From Paraburkholderia phenazinium (GTDB lineage Bacteria > Pseudomonadota > Gammaproteobacteria > Burkholderiales > Burkholderiaceae), in NCBI RefSeq assembly GCF_900142845.1, contig NZ_FSRU01000001.1:3534001-3598000 (forward strand): DNA of 64,000 bases, read 5' to 3'. Made by a program: the position numbers and the translations under genes. The number at the start of each line of letters is the position of its first letter. The first letter of the stretch is position 1. The notes under the pieces are model-generated. The model saw nothing but the letters and a program-made list of their open reading frames with translations, was not told where the DNA came from and searched no databases. Shown piece after piece: positions 44,333 through 54,800 of the stretch.

Positions 44333-45685
44333 TCAATAGACCGGGTGGCCGTTGATCAGACTGGGCAACCAGGTGGAAAACATCGGCACGTAGGTGACGA
44401 TATTGATCGCGCTGAAAATGGCCAGGTAGTACGGCCAGGCAATCTTGGTGGTCTCCCCGATCGACACTTCACCGATCGCGCAACCGATGAACTGCACCGA
44501 GCCAATGGGCGGATGCACCAGCCCCAGCGAACAGTTCAGCAGGATCATGATGCCGAACTGCACCGGGCCCACGCCGTAGTGCATCGCCATGGGCAGGAAT
44601 AGCGGCGTCGTGATCAGGATGTGCGCCGCCATGTCGACGAACGTGCCCAGAAACACCTGGAGGATGTTGATGTACAGCAGCATCAGCCAGGGGATGGTCG
44701 TCGCGTGTTCGAGCAGGTGTTGAATCGCGTCCGGAATTTCCAGGTAGGCCATCTGGAAGCGCAGCATGTTCGACACGCCGATCAGCAGCAGCACCACACC
44801 GGTGGTCCGGGTCGCACGGGCCAGCGCCGTCGCAAGCTTCCTGAGCGTCATCGTGCGATACACGACGAAGGTCAGCACCAGCGAGTACGCTACCGCAATC
44901 GCCGCGGCCTCGGTCGCCGTCGCGATCCCCTTGGCCACGCAGGTCAGGATGATCAGGATCACCAACAACCCCGGCAACGCACCCACGAAGGTCCGCGCCA
45001 CGGTCAACCAGCCGGGAAATTTCGGCAGTTCGGTCGAGCCGTCGGCACGGCGCGGGAACTTGTAGCGAACCGCTTGCCAGTAGGCGGCGAGCAACACGAA
45101 GCCCATCACCCACAGCACCGGCACCAGTCCGGAGAACAGCAGGTCGCCGATCGACACGCCGCTCACCGACTGCCCCGCCACGATCCCCGTGATGCCCTGT
45201 GCTGCTAGCGCGTAGATGATCATGTTGGTGGAGGTGGGCATCAGCGCGCCGGCCAGCGAGGCGTGGGTCGTCACGTTGACCGCATAGGCGGCGCTATAGC
45301 CTTCGCGCTTCATCAGCGGAATCACCACACCGCCCATCGCCGAGGTATCGGCGGTCGGCGAACCGGACACGCCGCCGAACAAGGTACAGGCGACGACGTT
45401 AGCCATGCCGAGCCCACCGCGGAAATGCCCTACCGTGGCTTGTGCAAAGCGCAGGATGCGGTCGGCGATGCCGCCGTGCAACATCAGCTCGCCGGAGAGA
45501 ATGAAGAACGGCACTGCGAGGAACGAAAAGGCGTTGATGCCCGATACCATTGACTGGATGGCCGTTGCCGCCGGTAGACCTTCATGCAGGTAAGTGAGGA
45601 TGCAGGACAGCCCCAGCGCAAAGGAAACGGGAACCCCAAGTACGAGGAAGACAAGAAAACTGATAGTTAGAATCGCAAGTTCCAT
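44333..45685 (-). CDS. TRAP transporter large permease (DctM type)
   Basis: 450 residues with about 12 hydrophobic spans. Typical DctM stretches are FLVLGVPVSFALG, the SFSLLAVPFFILSGELM-like segment, ANVVACTLFGGVSGSPTADTSAMGGVVIP, ASLAGALMPTSTNMIIYA and the C-terminal GLVHPPIGSVQFIGCAIG. It is the ion-driven permease of a TRAP system. It follows the small permease by 6 bp. The uronate genes nearby suggest galacturonate or glucuronate as cargo. Confidence 0.9.
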   Translation of the reverse strand: MELAILTISFLVFLVLGVPVSFALGLSCILTYLHEGLPAATAIQSMVSGINAFSFLAVPFFILSGELMLHGGIADRILRFAQATVGHFRGGLGMANVVACTLFGGVSGSPTADTSAMGGVVIPLMKREGYSAAYAVNVTTHASLAGALMPTSTNMIIYALAAQGITGIVAGQSVSGVSIGDLLFSGLVPVLWVMGFVLLAAYWQAVRYKFPRRADGSTELPKFPGWLTVARTFVGALPGLLVILIILTCVAKGIATATEAAAIAVAYSLVLTFVVYRTMTLRKLATALARATRTTGVVLLLIGVSNMLRFQMAYLEIPDAIQHLLEHATTIPWLMLLYINILQVFLGTFVDMAAHILITTPLFLPMAMHYGVGPVQFGIMILLNCSLGLVHPPIGSVQFIGCAIGEVSIGETTKIAWPYYLAIFSAINIVTYVPMFSTWLPSLINGHPVY

Positions 45686-45691
45686 GATTGC

Positions 45692-46171
45692 TCACGCCCG
45701 CTTCTGCGCGAAGAGGTCCACTAGATGTTCGATTGAAAAGAGAATGGTGCAGGCGCTGGCCAGGAATGGAATCGCGTAACGAACGGCTTCCGGCAAACCC
45801 AGGATGGGGATCTGGTCGTCGATCGTGGTGGCCGCCATATTGGCCGCGCCGAAGCAGACCGCAACCGAGAAAGCGATCACGCACAGTTGCTGAAACACCG
45901 CCATCGCAACCTGGCCTTTGGGCGGCAGTTTCTTGACCAGCGAATCGAGGCCGATATGACCGCCGTCGCGCACCTTCAGCGCAGCGCCGAAGAACGCGAT
46001 CACCAGCACCATCAGCAGGCCGACCGGTTCGACATAGTCGGGGGCGTCGTTGAAGATGTAGCGCATCACCACGCTGTACATCACCAGCACCACCAGCACA
46101 GCGAGGCAAATCGACGCCACCACTGTCGCCACGCGGGCAAGAACCCTGAGCGGGCATTTCACGAAGTTCAT
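45692..46171 (-). CDS. TRAP transporter small permease (DctQ type)
   Basis: 159 residues with four membrane spans. It has the DctQ pattern MYSVVMRYIFNDAPDYVEPVG in helices 1-2 and the conserved DGGHIGLDSLV loop, which is typical of C4-dicarboxylate/uronate TRAP systems. It forms the membrane complex with the large permease. Confidence 0.88.
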   Translation of the reverse strand: MNFVKCPLRVLARVATVVASICLAVLVVLVMYSVVMRYIFNDAPDYVEPVGLLMVLVIAFFGAALKVRDGGHIGLDSLVKKLPPKGQVAMAVFQQLCVIAFSVAVCFGAANMAATTIDDQIPILGLPEAVRYAIPFLASACTILFSIEHLVDLFAQKRA

Positions 46172-46331
46172 CTATCTCTTCCTCGTACAAAACAGCGCAG
46201 CCGTGACTCCCCACACGAACCTGCCGGTACACCGGGTTGGGCTCGCTGCCGAGTCCAACATAAACGACGAACGCCGGAAACCTTGAGATTGCTCCGCAAG
46301 GATTTCCGGCTGGACTAGCGATGGGGATGGC

Positions 46332-48248
<1,917 letters not shown>

Positions 48249-50021
48249 TCAAAACTGCGTGGTAGCCTGAAAACCCAGCGTCACACGCGAGGTCGGGAAC
48301 CCCGCCGGCTTATAGACCGGCGTACCGGCGAACAGGTCGTACGAAAACCCGCCGATGCGAATCGGAGCGCTGCCGCGTATACCTATCACGGCACCGGCCA
48401 GTTGCGTACCTGCAAGCGACGCTGTCTCAGGACCGAATACATGGCCGTAGTCGATGCCCCCATAAATCGACTGCCCGCTCTGGCCGATGGGTAACTGCAG
48501 CTCGTTACGCCAGTAGAAGCCGCGCTCAGCCGCGAGCATCGTTTCGCCGTCGAAACCACGCACCGTATAGCGACTACCTATCGTCAGGTCGTCGATGTAG
48601 TTCAGCGTGTCGTTGGTGAACTGGCCATGAATCGTCGTCACATAACGCAGGTTCTGCTTCGCAATTGAAAACGGCACCGACAGGTTGGCGTCGAGCACGG
48701 CCATGTGAAAGCGGTACGTCGGCCCACCGTCGGACGTATCCGGCATTGCACCGAGCCAGCCGATACCCTGACGGTACGCGAGCGTGCCGTCGAACTGCGC
48801 AGCCCCGAAATAGTGACGGTCGGTCAGGCCGGCTTCGACGAACGTGTTATCGCGGTACTGCTGCGGAATCTCCGTGTCTTCGATGAAGCTCGCACCCCAG
48901 CGTTTGGTCAACTGGAGCTCCACGCCGAGAACGTCGTCCTGACTACGTCGGATCACACGTTCCAGCTTGATACCGGTCGTCTGCGCGTTGCCACTCGAGA
49001 CGAAAGTCGTGTTCACGCCGGCGATCTGCTGATAGTAAGTGTTGGTATAGCCGAACAGCGTGCCGGTCCAGTAGCCCCACGGAACCGAATACGAACCGTT
49101 CCAACCGTGCGAGCCCAGATGTTTGTCGCCGAACTCGAGGTCCTGGTTCGCGCCGACATTGAAGATGTCGTTCAGGCCCAGCGGGTTGTCGATACCGAAG
49201 CGCACGTTCCCCTGGAGCTTGCCCGTCGCGCGGGTACCTGAGTTGTCGACCGAGGCGACGAAGGACCAGGGTTTCGTTCGCTTTACTGTGATCACGACAT
49301 CGCTTTCGCCGGGGATATCGGTCGGCGCGATTTGCATGTCGACGTCCTGGCTGCTCACACGCTTCATCTGCTCGAGACCTTGTTCGAGATCGCGCAGGTT
49401 AAGCAGATCTCGATCACGCGCGGGGAACGCGGGCTTCCACGTGCCGCGGATTTTCGGGTCCGCGAATCGCAACTGCCTTATTACACCTGGCACGAGCGAA
49501 AGTTTCAGCACACCGGATGACAGGTCCTGCTCGGGCAGCAGAACGCGCGTCGTGATGTAGCCACGGCTGAGGATTGCCTGCGACAAGCCTTTGACGATCA
49601 CGTCGAGTCCCTGTTTTCCTACGCACTGGCCCGCATAATGGTCGAGCCATTCACGCGCGAAGGCGAAGTGGTCCTGCGGCAAAGCGGACGCGCCTTGTGC
49701 CCGAACCGCAACGGGCAATGTTGCGGGTACGTCTAGCACAAACGAGTGGATCGGAAAGCACGGGGTCTCGACCGGCAAGGAAACGAACCCGGCGACAGGA
49801 ACTGAAACTGAACGCACCGCCGGTGCATTCACTGTCTGCTGGCGTTCGCGCGCTTCCTGCTGCTGACGGGCAAGCTGATCCTGCACGCCTCCGGGACCAG
49901 GAGGAGTCTGTGCGACCGCCAGAGAAGCCGACGTAACGGCCATGAACGTCGACAACACCTTCGATGCCTGCTGCCTATGTTTTGAATGCGTGCCTAGATT
50001 TCTTATCTTCTTAGAGTGCAT
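48249..50021 (-). CDS. bcpB: BcpB/CdiB outer-membrane two-partner-secretion transporter (ShlB/FhaC family)
   Basis: 590 residues. After a signal region (MAVTSASLAVA-QT) comes a Gln/Arg-rich plug-like helix, then two POTRA domains (roughly 85-165 and 165-245; GYITTRVLLPEQDLSSGVLKLSLVPG). A 16-strand barrel domain follows, with the conserved VRGFDGETML motif of the channel loop and a C-terminal Phe. It exports the BcpA exoprotein across the outer membrane by recognising its TPS domain. It is the last gene of the bcpA-I-O-B order and ends 33 bp beyond the BcpO-like gene. Confidence 0.93.
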   Translation of the reverse strand: MHSKKIRNLGTHSKHRQQASKVLSTFMAVTSASLAVAQTPPGPGGVQDQLARQQQEARERQQTVNAPAVRSVSVPVAGFVSLPVETPCFPIHSFVLDVPATLPVAVRAQGASALPQDHFAFAREWLDHYAGQCVGKQGLDVIVKGLSQAILSRGYITTRVLLPEQDLSSGVLKLSLVPGVIRQLRFADPKIRGTWKPAFPARDRDLLNLRDLEQGLEQMKRVSSQDVDMQIAPTDIPGESDVVITVKRTKPWSFVASVDNSGTRATGKLQGNVRFGIDNPLGLNDIFNVGANQDLEFGDKHLGSHGWNGSYSVPWGYWTGTLFGYTNTYYQQIAGVNTTFVSSGNAQTTGIKLERVIRRSQDDVLGVELQLTKRWGASFIEDTEIPQQYRDNTFVEAGLTDRHYFGAAQFDGTLAYRQGIGWLGAMPDTSDGGPTYRFHMAVLDANLSVPFSIAKQNLRYVTTIHGQFTNDTLNYIDDLTIGSRYTVRGFDGETMLAAERGFYWRNELQLPIGQSGQSIYGGIDYGHVFGPETASLAGTQLAGAVIGIRGSAPIRIGGFSYDLFAGTPVYKPAGFPTSRVTLGFQATTQF

Positions 50022-50054
50022 CTTTTTGTATAGGATGGCGAAATAGATTCTAAA

Positions 50055-50255
50055 TCACAGCTTCGGCTCAACGTGGCCTCTGATCCACACCCACTGTGCG
50101 CCATCCCAATGCCAGTAGCCTCCGACCCACGCGGAATTAGGCAGCATCGGCGACATCTCTGGGATGGGTGGCGGCTTGGGTGGTGCACCAGGAGGTGCAC
50201 TTTGACAAGCTGTCAGCAGCGCAAGCGCTATCAGGGCAAAAAAAATTCGCGTCAT
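50055..50255 (-). CDS. bcpO: Small lipoprotein, BcpO-like
   Basis: 66 residues. The signal peptide ends in a lipobox, MTRIFFALIALALLTAC, with Cys17 as lipid site. A Pro-rich linker (APPGAPPKPPPIPEM) precedes a YWHWDGAQWVWIRGHW-like Trp/Gly motif (YXWXW type). Burkholderia CDI loci of the bcpAIOB type encode a small lipoprotein between immunity gene and bcpB, and this gene occupies that slot. Its start overlaps the previous frame by 4 bp. The role of BcpO is not well defined. Confidence 0.78.
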   Translation of the reverse strand: MTRIFFALIALALLTACQSAPPGAPPKPPPIPEMSPMLPNSAWVGGYWHWDGAQWVWIRGHVEPKL

Positions 50256-50467
50256 TTAAGGATAAGGCCCCAGATCAACGTCACAACTCCAAGTAAAGAC
50301 TGCGCGATCAGTCTATTTTCCCATTGTGAAGTGCCCGGAAGTATTGGCAGCCCTATCTTCCTTTTGTACGGAAGACTGAGTAGGCGAATGTGAAAAGCAT
50401 CAATGACACGCTGCATATTGGACCAACGCGCATGCAGCCGCTTCCAGAAGATGCTCCTTGTCGGCAA
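50252..50467 (-). CDS. Small membrane-like ORF, possible remnant of a third immunity gene
   Basis: 71 codons from a TTG, or 54 from ATG 50416. The C-terminal half has a basic KRKIGLPILPGTSQWENRL stretch then a hydrophobic helix QSLLGVVTLIWGLILK. Its 5' part overlaps, in another frame, the remnant of a BcpA C-terminal module (50400-50531). It may be the tail of an immunity gene fused by deletion to that remnant. It overlaps bcpO by 4 bp, which could let it act as a translational leader. No family is recognised. Confidence 0.45.
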   Translation of the reverse strand: MPTRSIFWKRLHARWSNMQRVIDAFHIRLLSLPYKRKIGLPILPGTSQWENRLIAQSLLGVVTLIWGLILK

Positions 50468-50531
50468 CCCCGTTGGCTGGATTCTTTATTGCCTGCCTTT
50501 CGCTCTGGTCAAGCTACCTGTTGTAGACGTC
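50400..50531 (-). pseudogene. Remnant of an orphan BcpA C-terminal module (module 3)
   Basis: Reading from just inside the stop of the upstream immunity gene, the frame gives DVYNR, a stop codon in place of the Gln expected in YNRQL, then LDQSERQAIKN, ANGVADKEHLLEAAACALVQ and a stop at 50400-50402. It aligns with the start of module 2 (LYNQQLDQSEKNAIANNAN, then TEAACYA). Only about 43 codons remain; the rest of the toxin has been deleted. This is a cassette beginning at the same YN motif, now dead. Confidence 0.7.
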
Positions 50532-50806
50532 TATCGTCGTGGTTTGAACCACGGCCCAAAATTTCCCGGGTCATCGCTCAGCATTCCAGCCTTACGCAGC
50601 GGCTTCGGCAAATACTTCACAAACACGGCCAGAAGAACGATAAAGAACGGAAGTCCAATAGCAAACACAGAGACACCATCGCTCAAACCGATTAATCTCC
50701 GGCAAATACCAATCACGACAACTGTATAGCACCCCGCGCTAAAAAAGGATGCCAAGCAAACCACGAATCCGATCTGAAGCGTCGCATAGAGCCGTTTCCA
50801 GTTCAT
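50531..50806 (-). CDS. bcpI: Small membrane protein, probable immunity protein of orphan module 2
   Basis: 91 residues with two or three hydrophobic helices (TLQIGFVVCLASFFSAGCYTVVVIGI; VSVFAIGLPFFIVLLAVFV) and a basic C terminus. Its ATG overlaps the stop of the orphan toxin module by 4 bp (50803-50806), the classic toxin-immunity coupling. It ends with TAG directly followed by the YN motif of the next module. Being a membrane protein suggests that the cognate toxin acts at the inner membrane. Not similar to the BcpI at 51594-51818. Confidence 0.68.
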   Translation of the reverse strand: MNWKRLYATLQIGFVVCLASFFSAGCYTVVVIGICRRLIGLSDGVSVFAIGLPFFIVLLAVFVKYLPKPLRKAGMLSDDPGNFGPWFKPRR

Positions 50807-51573
50807 CTTTGATCACCAGCATTCCGAATGTCGTTGATGACAGTTGCTCCCTTCGTGCCCACCCCATATAGCAGGATGGCTTGTGTCGTGCCATAAGGTG
50901 CAGTCTGACCAGTGAATGGAATCAACGTATTGTTGTTGATTCGCGGTACTGTTACATCAAACATTGAACCAGAACGGTTCAAGCCGTCTGCCGTGCCCAT
51001 CTTAAGTGACACCGGAGCCCCCAAAGCTAAAATTGCGGCCGCGAGATTTAAGCCGTCGTATGCTACATTGCCCCAGCCACCGGGTAGAGCTTCATTGAAT
51101 CCATATCGTAAGGGGTTCGTACCGGGTGAGTTGATACCGTTGTACAGGTTATATAACCCGTCAGCACCTTCCGTCATATCGCTTAGCCCAAAGGCAACCA
51201 TTGCACCACCAGCAGTACACCCCAACCCATTCGTACAAAGTGCCGCGCCAGTCTTGACCGTCAGGCCACCCGTTACGATCTTGGCCACATCCTTCGCCAC
51301 GCCGAGCGGATCGCTCTGAAGCGCATCACCAATTTTCTGCACCGGAGTGTACACAAACAGCCCCGCTTCCTGTTGACGGTTAACCCAGTCAATCTCCGGC
51401 CCAAGCTGCGACACTTCAAGCTGGTTTACATAGTTCGCGTTGTACGCATCGCTGCCCACCGGATACTCCGCCCAGCACTTCACCGCGTAGCATGCCGCTT
51501 CCGTCAGCTTTTTCTGCTCAGCCGAATCTCCAATTCGCGTTGTTGGCAATCGCGTTCTTTTCACTCTGGTCAA
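50803..51573 (-). CDS. Orphan BcpA/CdiA C-terminal toxin module (module 2, frameshifted, silent)
   Basis: The open frame begins only with TTG/GTG codons. Homology to BcpA C-terminal regions starts further out, at 51592: in another frame the DNA encodes YLYNQQLDQSEKNAIANNAN, and removing one T at about 51534 would join it to the GDSAEQKKLTEAACYAVKC of this frame. So the module spans 50803-51592 and carries a one-base insertion. It includes a pretoxin-like EAACYAVKC stretch and a Gly-rich hydrophobic middle. Its end, with LYNGINSPGTNPLRYGFNEA and AYDGLNLAAAI, resembles DUF4225-type regions. The ORF lacks a signal, TPS domain and good start, so it is probably expressed only after recombination into bcpA. 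Confidence 0.72.
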   Translation of the reverse strand: MTRVKRTRLPTTRIGDSAEQKKLTEAACYAVKCWAEYPVGSDAYNANYVNQLEVSQLGPEIDWVNRQQEAGLFVYTPVQKIGDALQSDPLGVAKDVAKIVTGGLTVKTGAALCTNGLGCTAGGAMVAFGLSDMTEGADGLYNLYNGINSPGTNPLRYGFNEALPGGWGNVAYDGLNLAAAILALGAPVSLKMGTADGLNRSGSMFDVTVPRINNNTLIPFTGQTAPYGTTQAILLYGVGTKGATVINDIRNAGDQR

Positions 51574-51583
51574 GCTGCTGGTT
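51564..51583. repeat. Module junction repeat, copy 1
   Basis: CTCTGGTCAAGCT at 51564-51576 followed by GTTGTA at 51581-51586. The same 13-mer occurs at 50503-50515, followed by GTTGTA at 50520-50525, and GTTGTA recurs in bcpA at 52677-52682. These encode the (Y/R)LDQSE and YN parts of the module start and give short homologies for recombination. Confidence 0.7.
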
Positions 51584-51593
51584 GTAAAGGTAC

Positions 51594-51818
51594 CTACGAT
51601 CTATTTTTCTCGCGAAAAATGGTTATAGTTGCAATGGCGCAAAATACCGCGGCAAGTACCAAGCCATTTACGACAATTGATTTGGCATCCATCCAAGTCC
51701 ATTGATACTTCCCGCCACGCGCCCAAACAACAATAAAAATTGCCCAAATTTTTACCGCAGCCATCCCAATGATCGATAGGATAATTAACTTAAGATAAAT
51801 CGAAATCAGATGAGACAT
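51594..51818 (-). CDS. bcpI: BcpI/CdiI immunity protein, small membrane protein
   Basis: 74 residues with two hydrophobic helices (LISIYLKLIILSIIGMAAVKIWAIFIVVWA and NGLVLAAVFCAIATITIF) and a basic tail. It starts 3 bp after the bcpA stop codon, the position of the cognate immunity gene in CDI loci. It has no similarity visible to the 91-residue immunity candidate downstream. Its AT-rich composition differs from most of the window, as expected for an exchanged cassette. A membrane-located immunity protein usually pairs with a toxin that acts on or enters through the inner membrane. Confidence 0.75.
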   Translation of the reverse strand: MSHLISIYLKLIILSIIGMAAVKIWAIFIVVWARGGKYQWTWMDAKSIVVNGLVLAAVFCAIATITIFREKNRS

Positions 51819-51821
51819 GCT

Positions 51822-54800
51822 CTATTTTCCCATTTGGCTTTTTGCGTCATTGATGGCTTTGGTGCCCATCTCCGCCCCCGCAGCACCTGCTGCACCTGCG
51901 CCAATGACGGGTATATTATTCGGAATAAACCAGTTGGTCGCCGGAAGCAAATTCTGAGCCGTCAGGCCTATACCATAACCGACGATCGCTGCACCAGCGT
52001 TTACTAAAGACCCAGTAGCGATGCCATCGCTTTTTCCTGAAATTTTATTGTTTGTATAGGTATCCGCTGCTCCTGTTCCAGCATTGACAGCGATATTCCA
52101 TAGAAGTCCACCGGCGGTACCTACCCCACCAGCAAGAGCAGCATAGCCTACGTCAACAGGATTGATAGTGCCACTCTGGATATACTGCGATGAAGCATTC
52201 ACTGCGCCAGTGATCACACCAATTCCGACAGGTGAAGCCCATGCCCCTGAGCCCAATACACCGCCCGAGCTCAAGATCGGCGCACCCGGTATCGCAGCCA
52301 ATGCGGGGAGTATAGCGGGCGCTGCCAACGCCCCCGCAATTGCCAAACCAATCGCCGGATGCGCCGTTGAGCCAGGCAACGCCAGCTGTTCAGGTGTCGG
52401 TGTGCCGTCCGGATTCCGACCCAACTGGGGATTTGCCATTTCAGCGGGTGTAGCTGAGAACAGGCTTCCGGTATTCGCCGTAAGATACTGTGCCGCTACG
52501 GCGTTGTAGCCTAGCCCACTCGCGGCAGCATTATCCACCCGGATATATCCGTTCGCGAGCAGCATGTTCTGCGCGTCTGTCGACGAAATCGTCTGGCCCG
52601 TAACGCTCGCGTAATATGCCGCAAAGTCATTGGCGTGCTGCATCGCCCAAGTACGTTCGTCCGGATGCAACTGCCGGTTGTAGACTTCATTGTTCGCCGC
52701 CGAGCCCGCTCCAGCTATTACCCCTTGCGAACCGCCACCCGCGAGTGCGCCGCCCAATGCGCCACCGGCCGTCGACACAATGTCATTGAGCGCGTTGCGT
52801 GCCGCGTCCTGCGCATCGGCCGGCAACTGGCTCACCGCCTGGTTGATAATCGGAGCGGCCAGCGTCTGCAACGCATCGCCAGCAAGCGAGCCCCCCACTG
52901 CGCCAGCAATGTTGCCACCAGAGATCGCCGCACCAATCGCCGCGACCGCCGCGTGCAGCGCATCGCGCCCGGCGCCACCTTCAGCGAAGAGCGGATTATT
53001 GGCCTCAAGCTGGTCAGCAATCTGTCCGACCGCATAGGTCGCCGTTTTCCCAAACGCCTGCGACAACGCCAGATTATTCTGCACGTTCTGCAGGTTGAAC
53101 GTGTTCTGCACGGTCTGGTTTGCATTCGTCGTATCGCGCGAGAGACCCGCCGTGCTGTCCGTCCCGTTTGCCTGATCGGACCTCACCGTGATTGTGCCTG
53201 GGCTGACGGCCGCATAGGTCGTACCGCTGGAGTTAGCCCCCGTCTGCGTCATCTGCGGTCCACCCATCAGGCTCTGACTGCTTCCTGTAGGACTACTCGA
53301 CAGTGCAATCCCTTCGGTCGATCCGGAGTACGACATCGTATTCTGGATGTTCGAATACCCGAAAGTACCGGTGGATAGCGTGTTGTCCTGAGCCAGAGCC
53401 GTACTGGCGATCTCCGCGCCGTTGAGCTGCGTGTTGTTGCCAACGCTGACGTGGAAACCACCATCGCCTGCAACCAGCCCGGTCTGCTGATTCACCGAAG
53501 CATAATTGCTATTGATGTTCGTCTTCGAGACGGAAAGGTCGCCCGAGAAGCCGCCGGCCCCAAATGTGTAGCTCAGGCCACCGCTCACGCTGTGCTGGCT
53601 GTTGGCATATGTGGAGGTGTCCTGCTCGCTGGTCATCGTCAGATTGCGACCGACATCGACGTTCACGGTCGTGCCCGAAGCCTGCGCCCCATCCAGCGTC
53701 GCATCCCGACCGGAATGCATGGACAGCATATTGCCCGCGCTGAGCGTGGTGTTGTCCTGCGTGACGCTGGAGCCGTTGCCGTGACCGCCCGCCTCGCTTA
53801 CGCTGGCCGACACGCTGATGCCCGCACCCCCCTTACTGCTTACACCGATTCCTACGCCCGCACTGAACCCGCTCGAACTGTTGCTGCTCGTATCCTGCTC
53901 GGTGCTGTGCGCGCTTTGCAGCGTAATATCGTTGTTCGCTGAGAGCGCGACGTTCTTGCCCATCACGGTCGCGCCGGTCATCGCGATATCGCCTGTGCCG
54001 GCCTGGGTGTTGCCATTTGCATCCGGGACGCCGGTCGCCGTGATGGACACATTCCCGTTGCCGATGATCGAGGAGCCGCGCGCGGTCGTGGCCGACGTGC
54101 TGGACGAACTGTTGCTCTGGCTGGATCCCACGCTGATCTGCAACTGCACGCCTGAGGCGCTCGCGATACCGCTACCGTTGGCCAGCGCGCTCGCGGCATT
54201 CGCGATCTGCCCTTTGTTCTGGTACGCCGCCTCTGCCGCTGCGAGTCCCTGTACGGCCGCGAGTCGCGAGTCGCCGGACTGCACGCCCGAGTTGACATCG
54301 CTCGCCATCATCTGCGCTGTCTGCAGCACGCCGCCGCCTAGTCCGACGGACAGGCCGGCCTGCTTCTCCTGCTGCGTCTGCTTGTCCTGGTAGGTATCGT
54401 ACGCAGCGTTGACCGTCACATTCTGTGCCGTGATACCCACGTCCTGTCCCGCAACGATCTCGCTGCCAGTGAGTGTCGCATCCTTGCCCGCGCTGATCGT
54501 TACGTTGCCCGACGACGATCCGACTACGCTGGCATTGTTCGTCACCGCGCTGGACTGATCCGTCTGCGACAGCGAGCGGCTGCCGATCGTCACCGACAGG
54601 CCCCCGTTCGACAGCAATCCCGATTCGTGCTTGTCGTAGCTGCTTGCCGAACTGGTGCGATCCTGGGAAGTCGTGATGTCGACGTTGCCCAGTGCCGCGA
54701 GGTTGACGTCATTGGTGCCGACAACGTTGCTGCCCTGGACCGTCAGATCCTTCCCCGCGTGCACGTTCACGGAGTCCCCAGATAGCGTGCTCGCGACACC

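Noticed and set aside
53818..54393. Several plus-strand frames of 100-240 codons inside bcpA
   Set aside because: They arise from the repetitive high-GC coding strand of bcpA and are compositionally Ala/Pro/Val/Thr-biased without domains.
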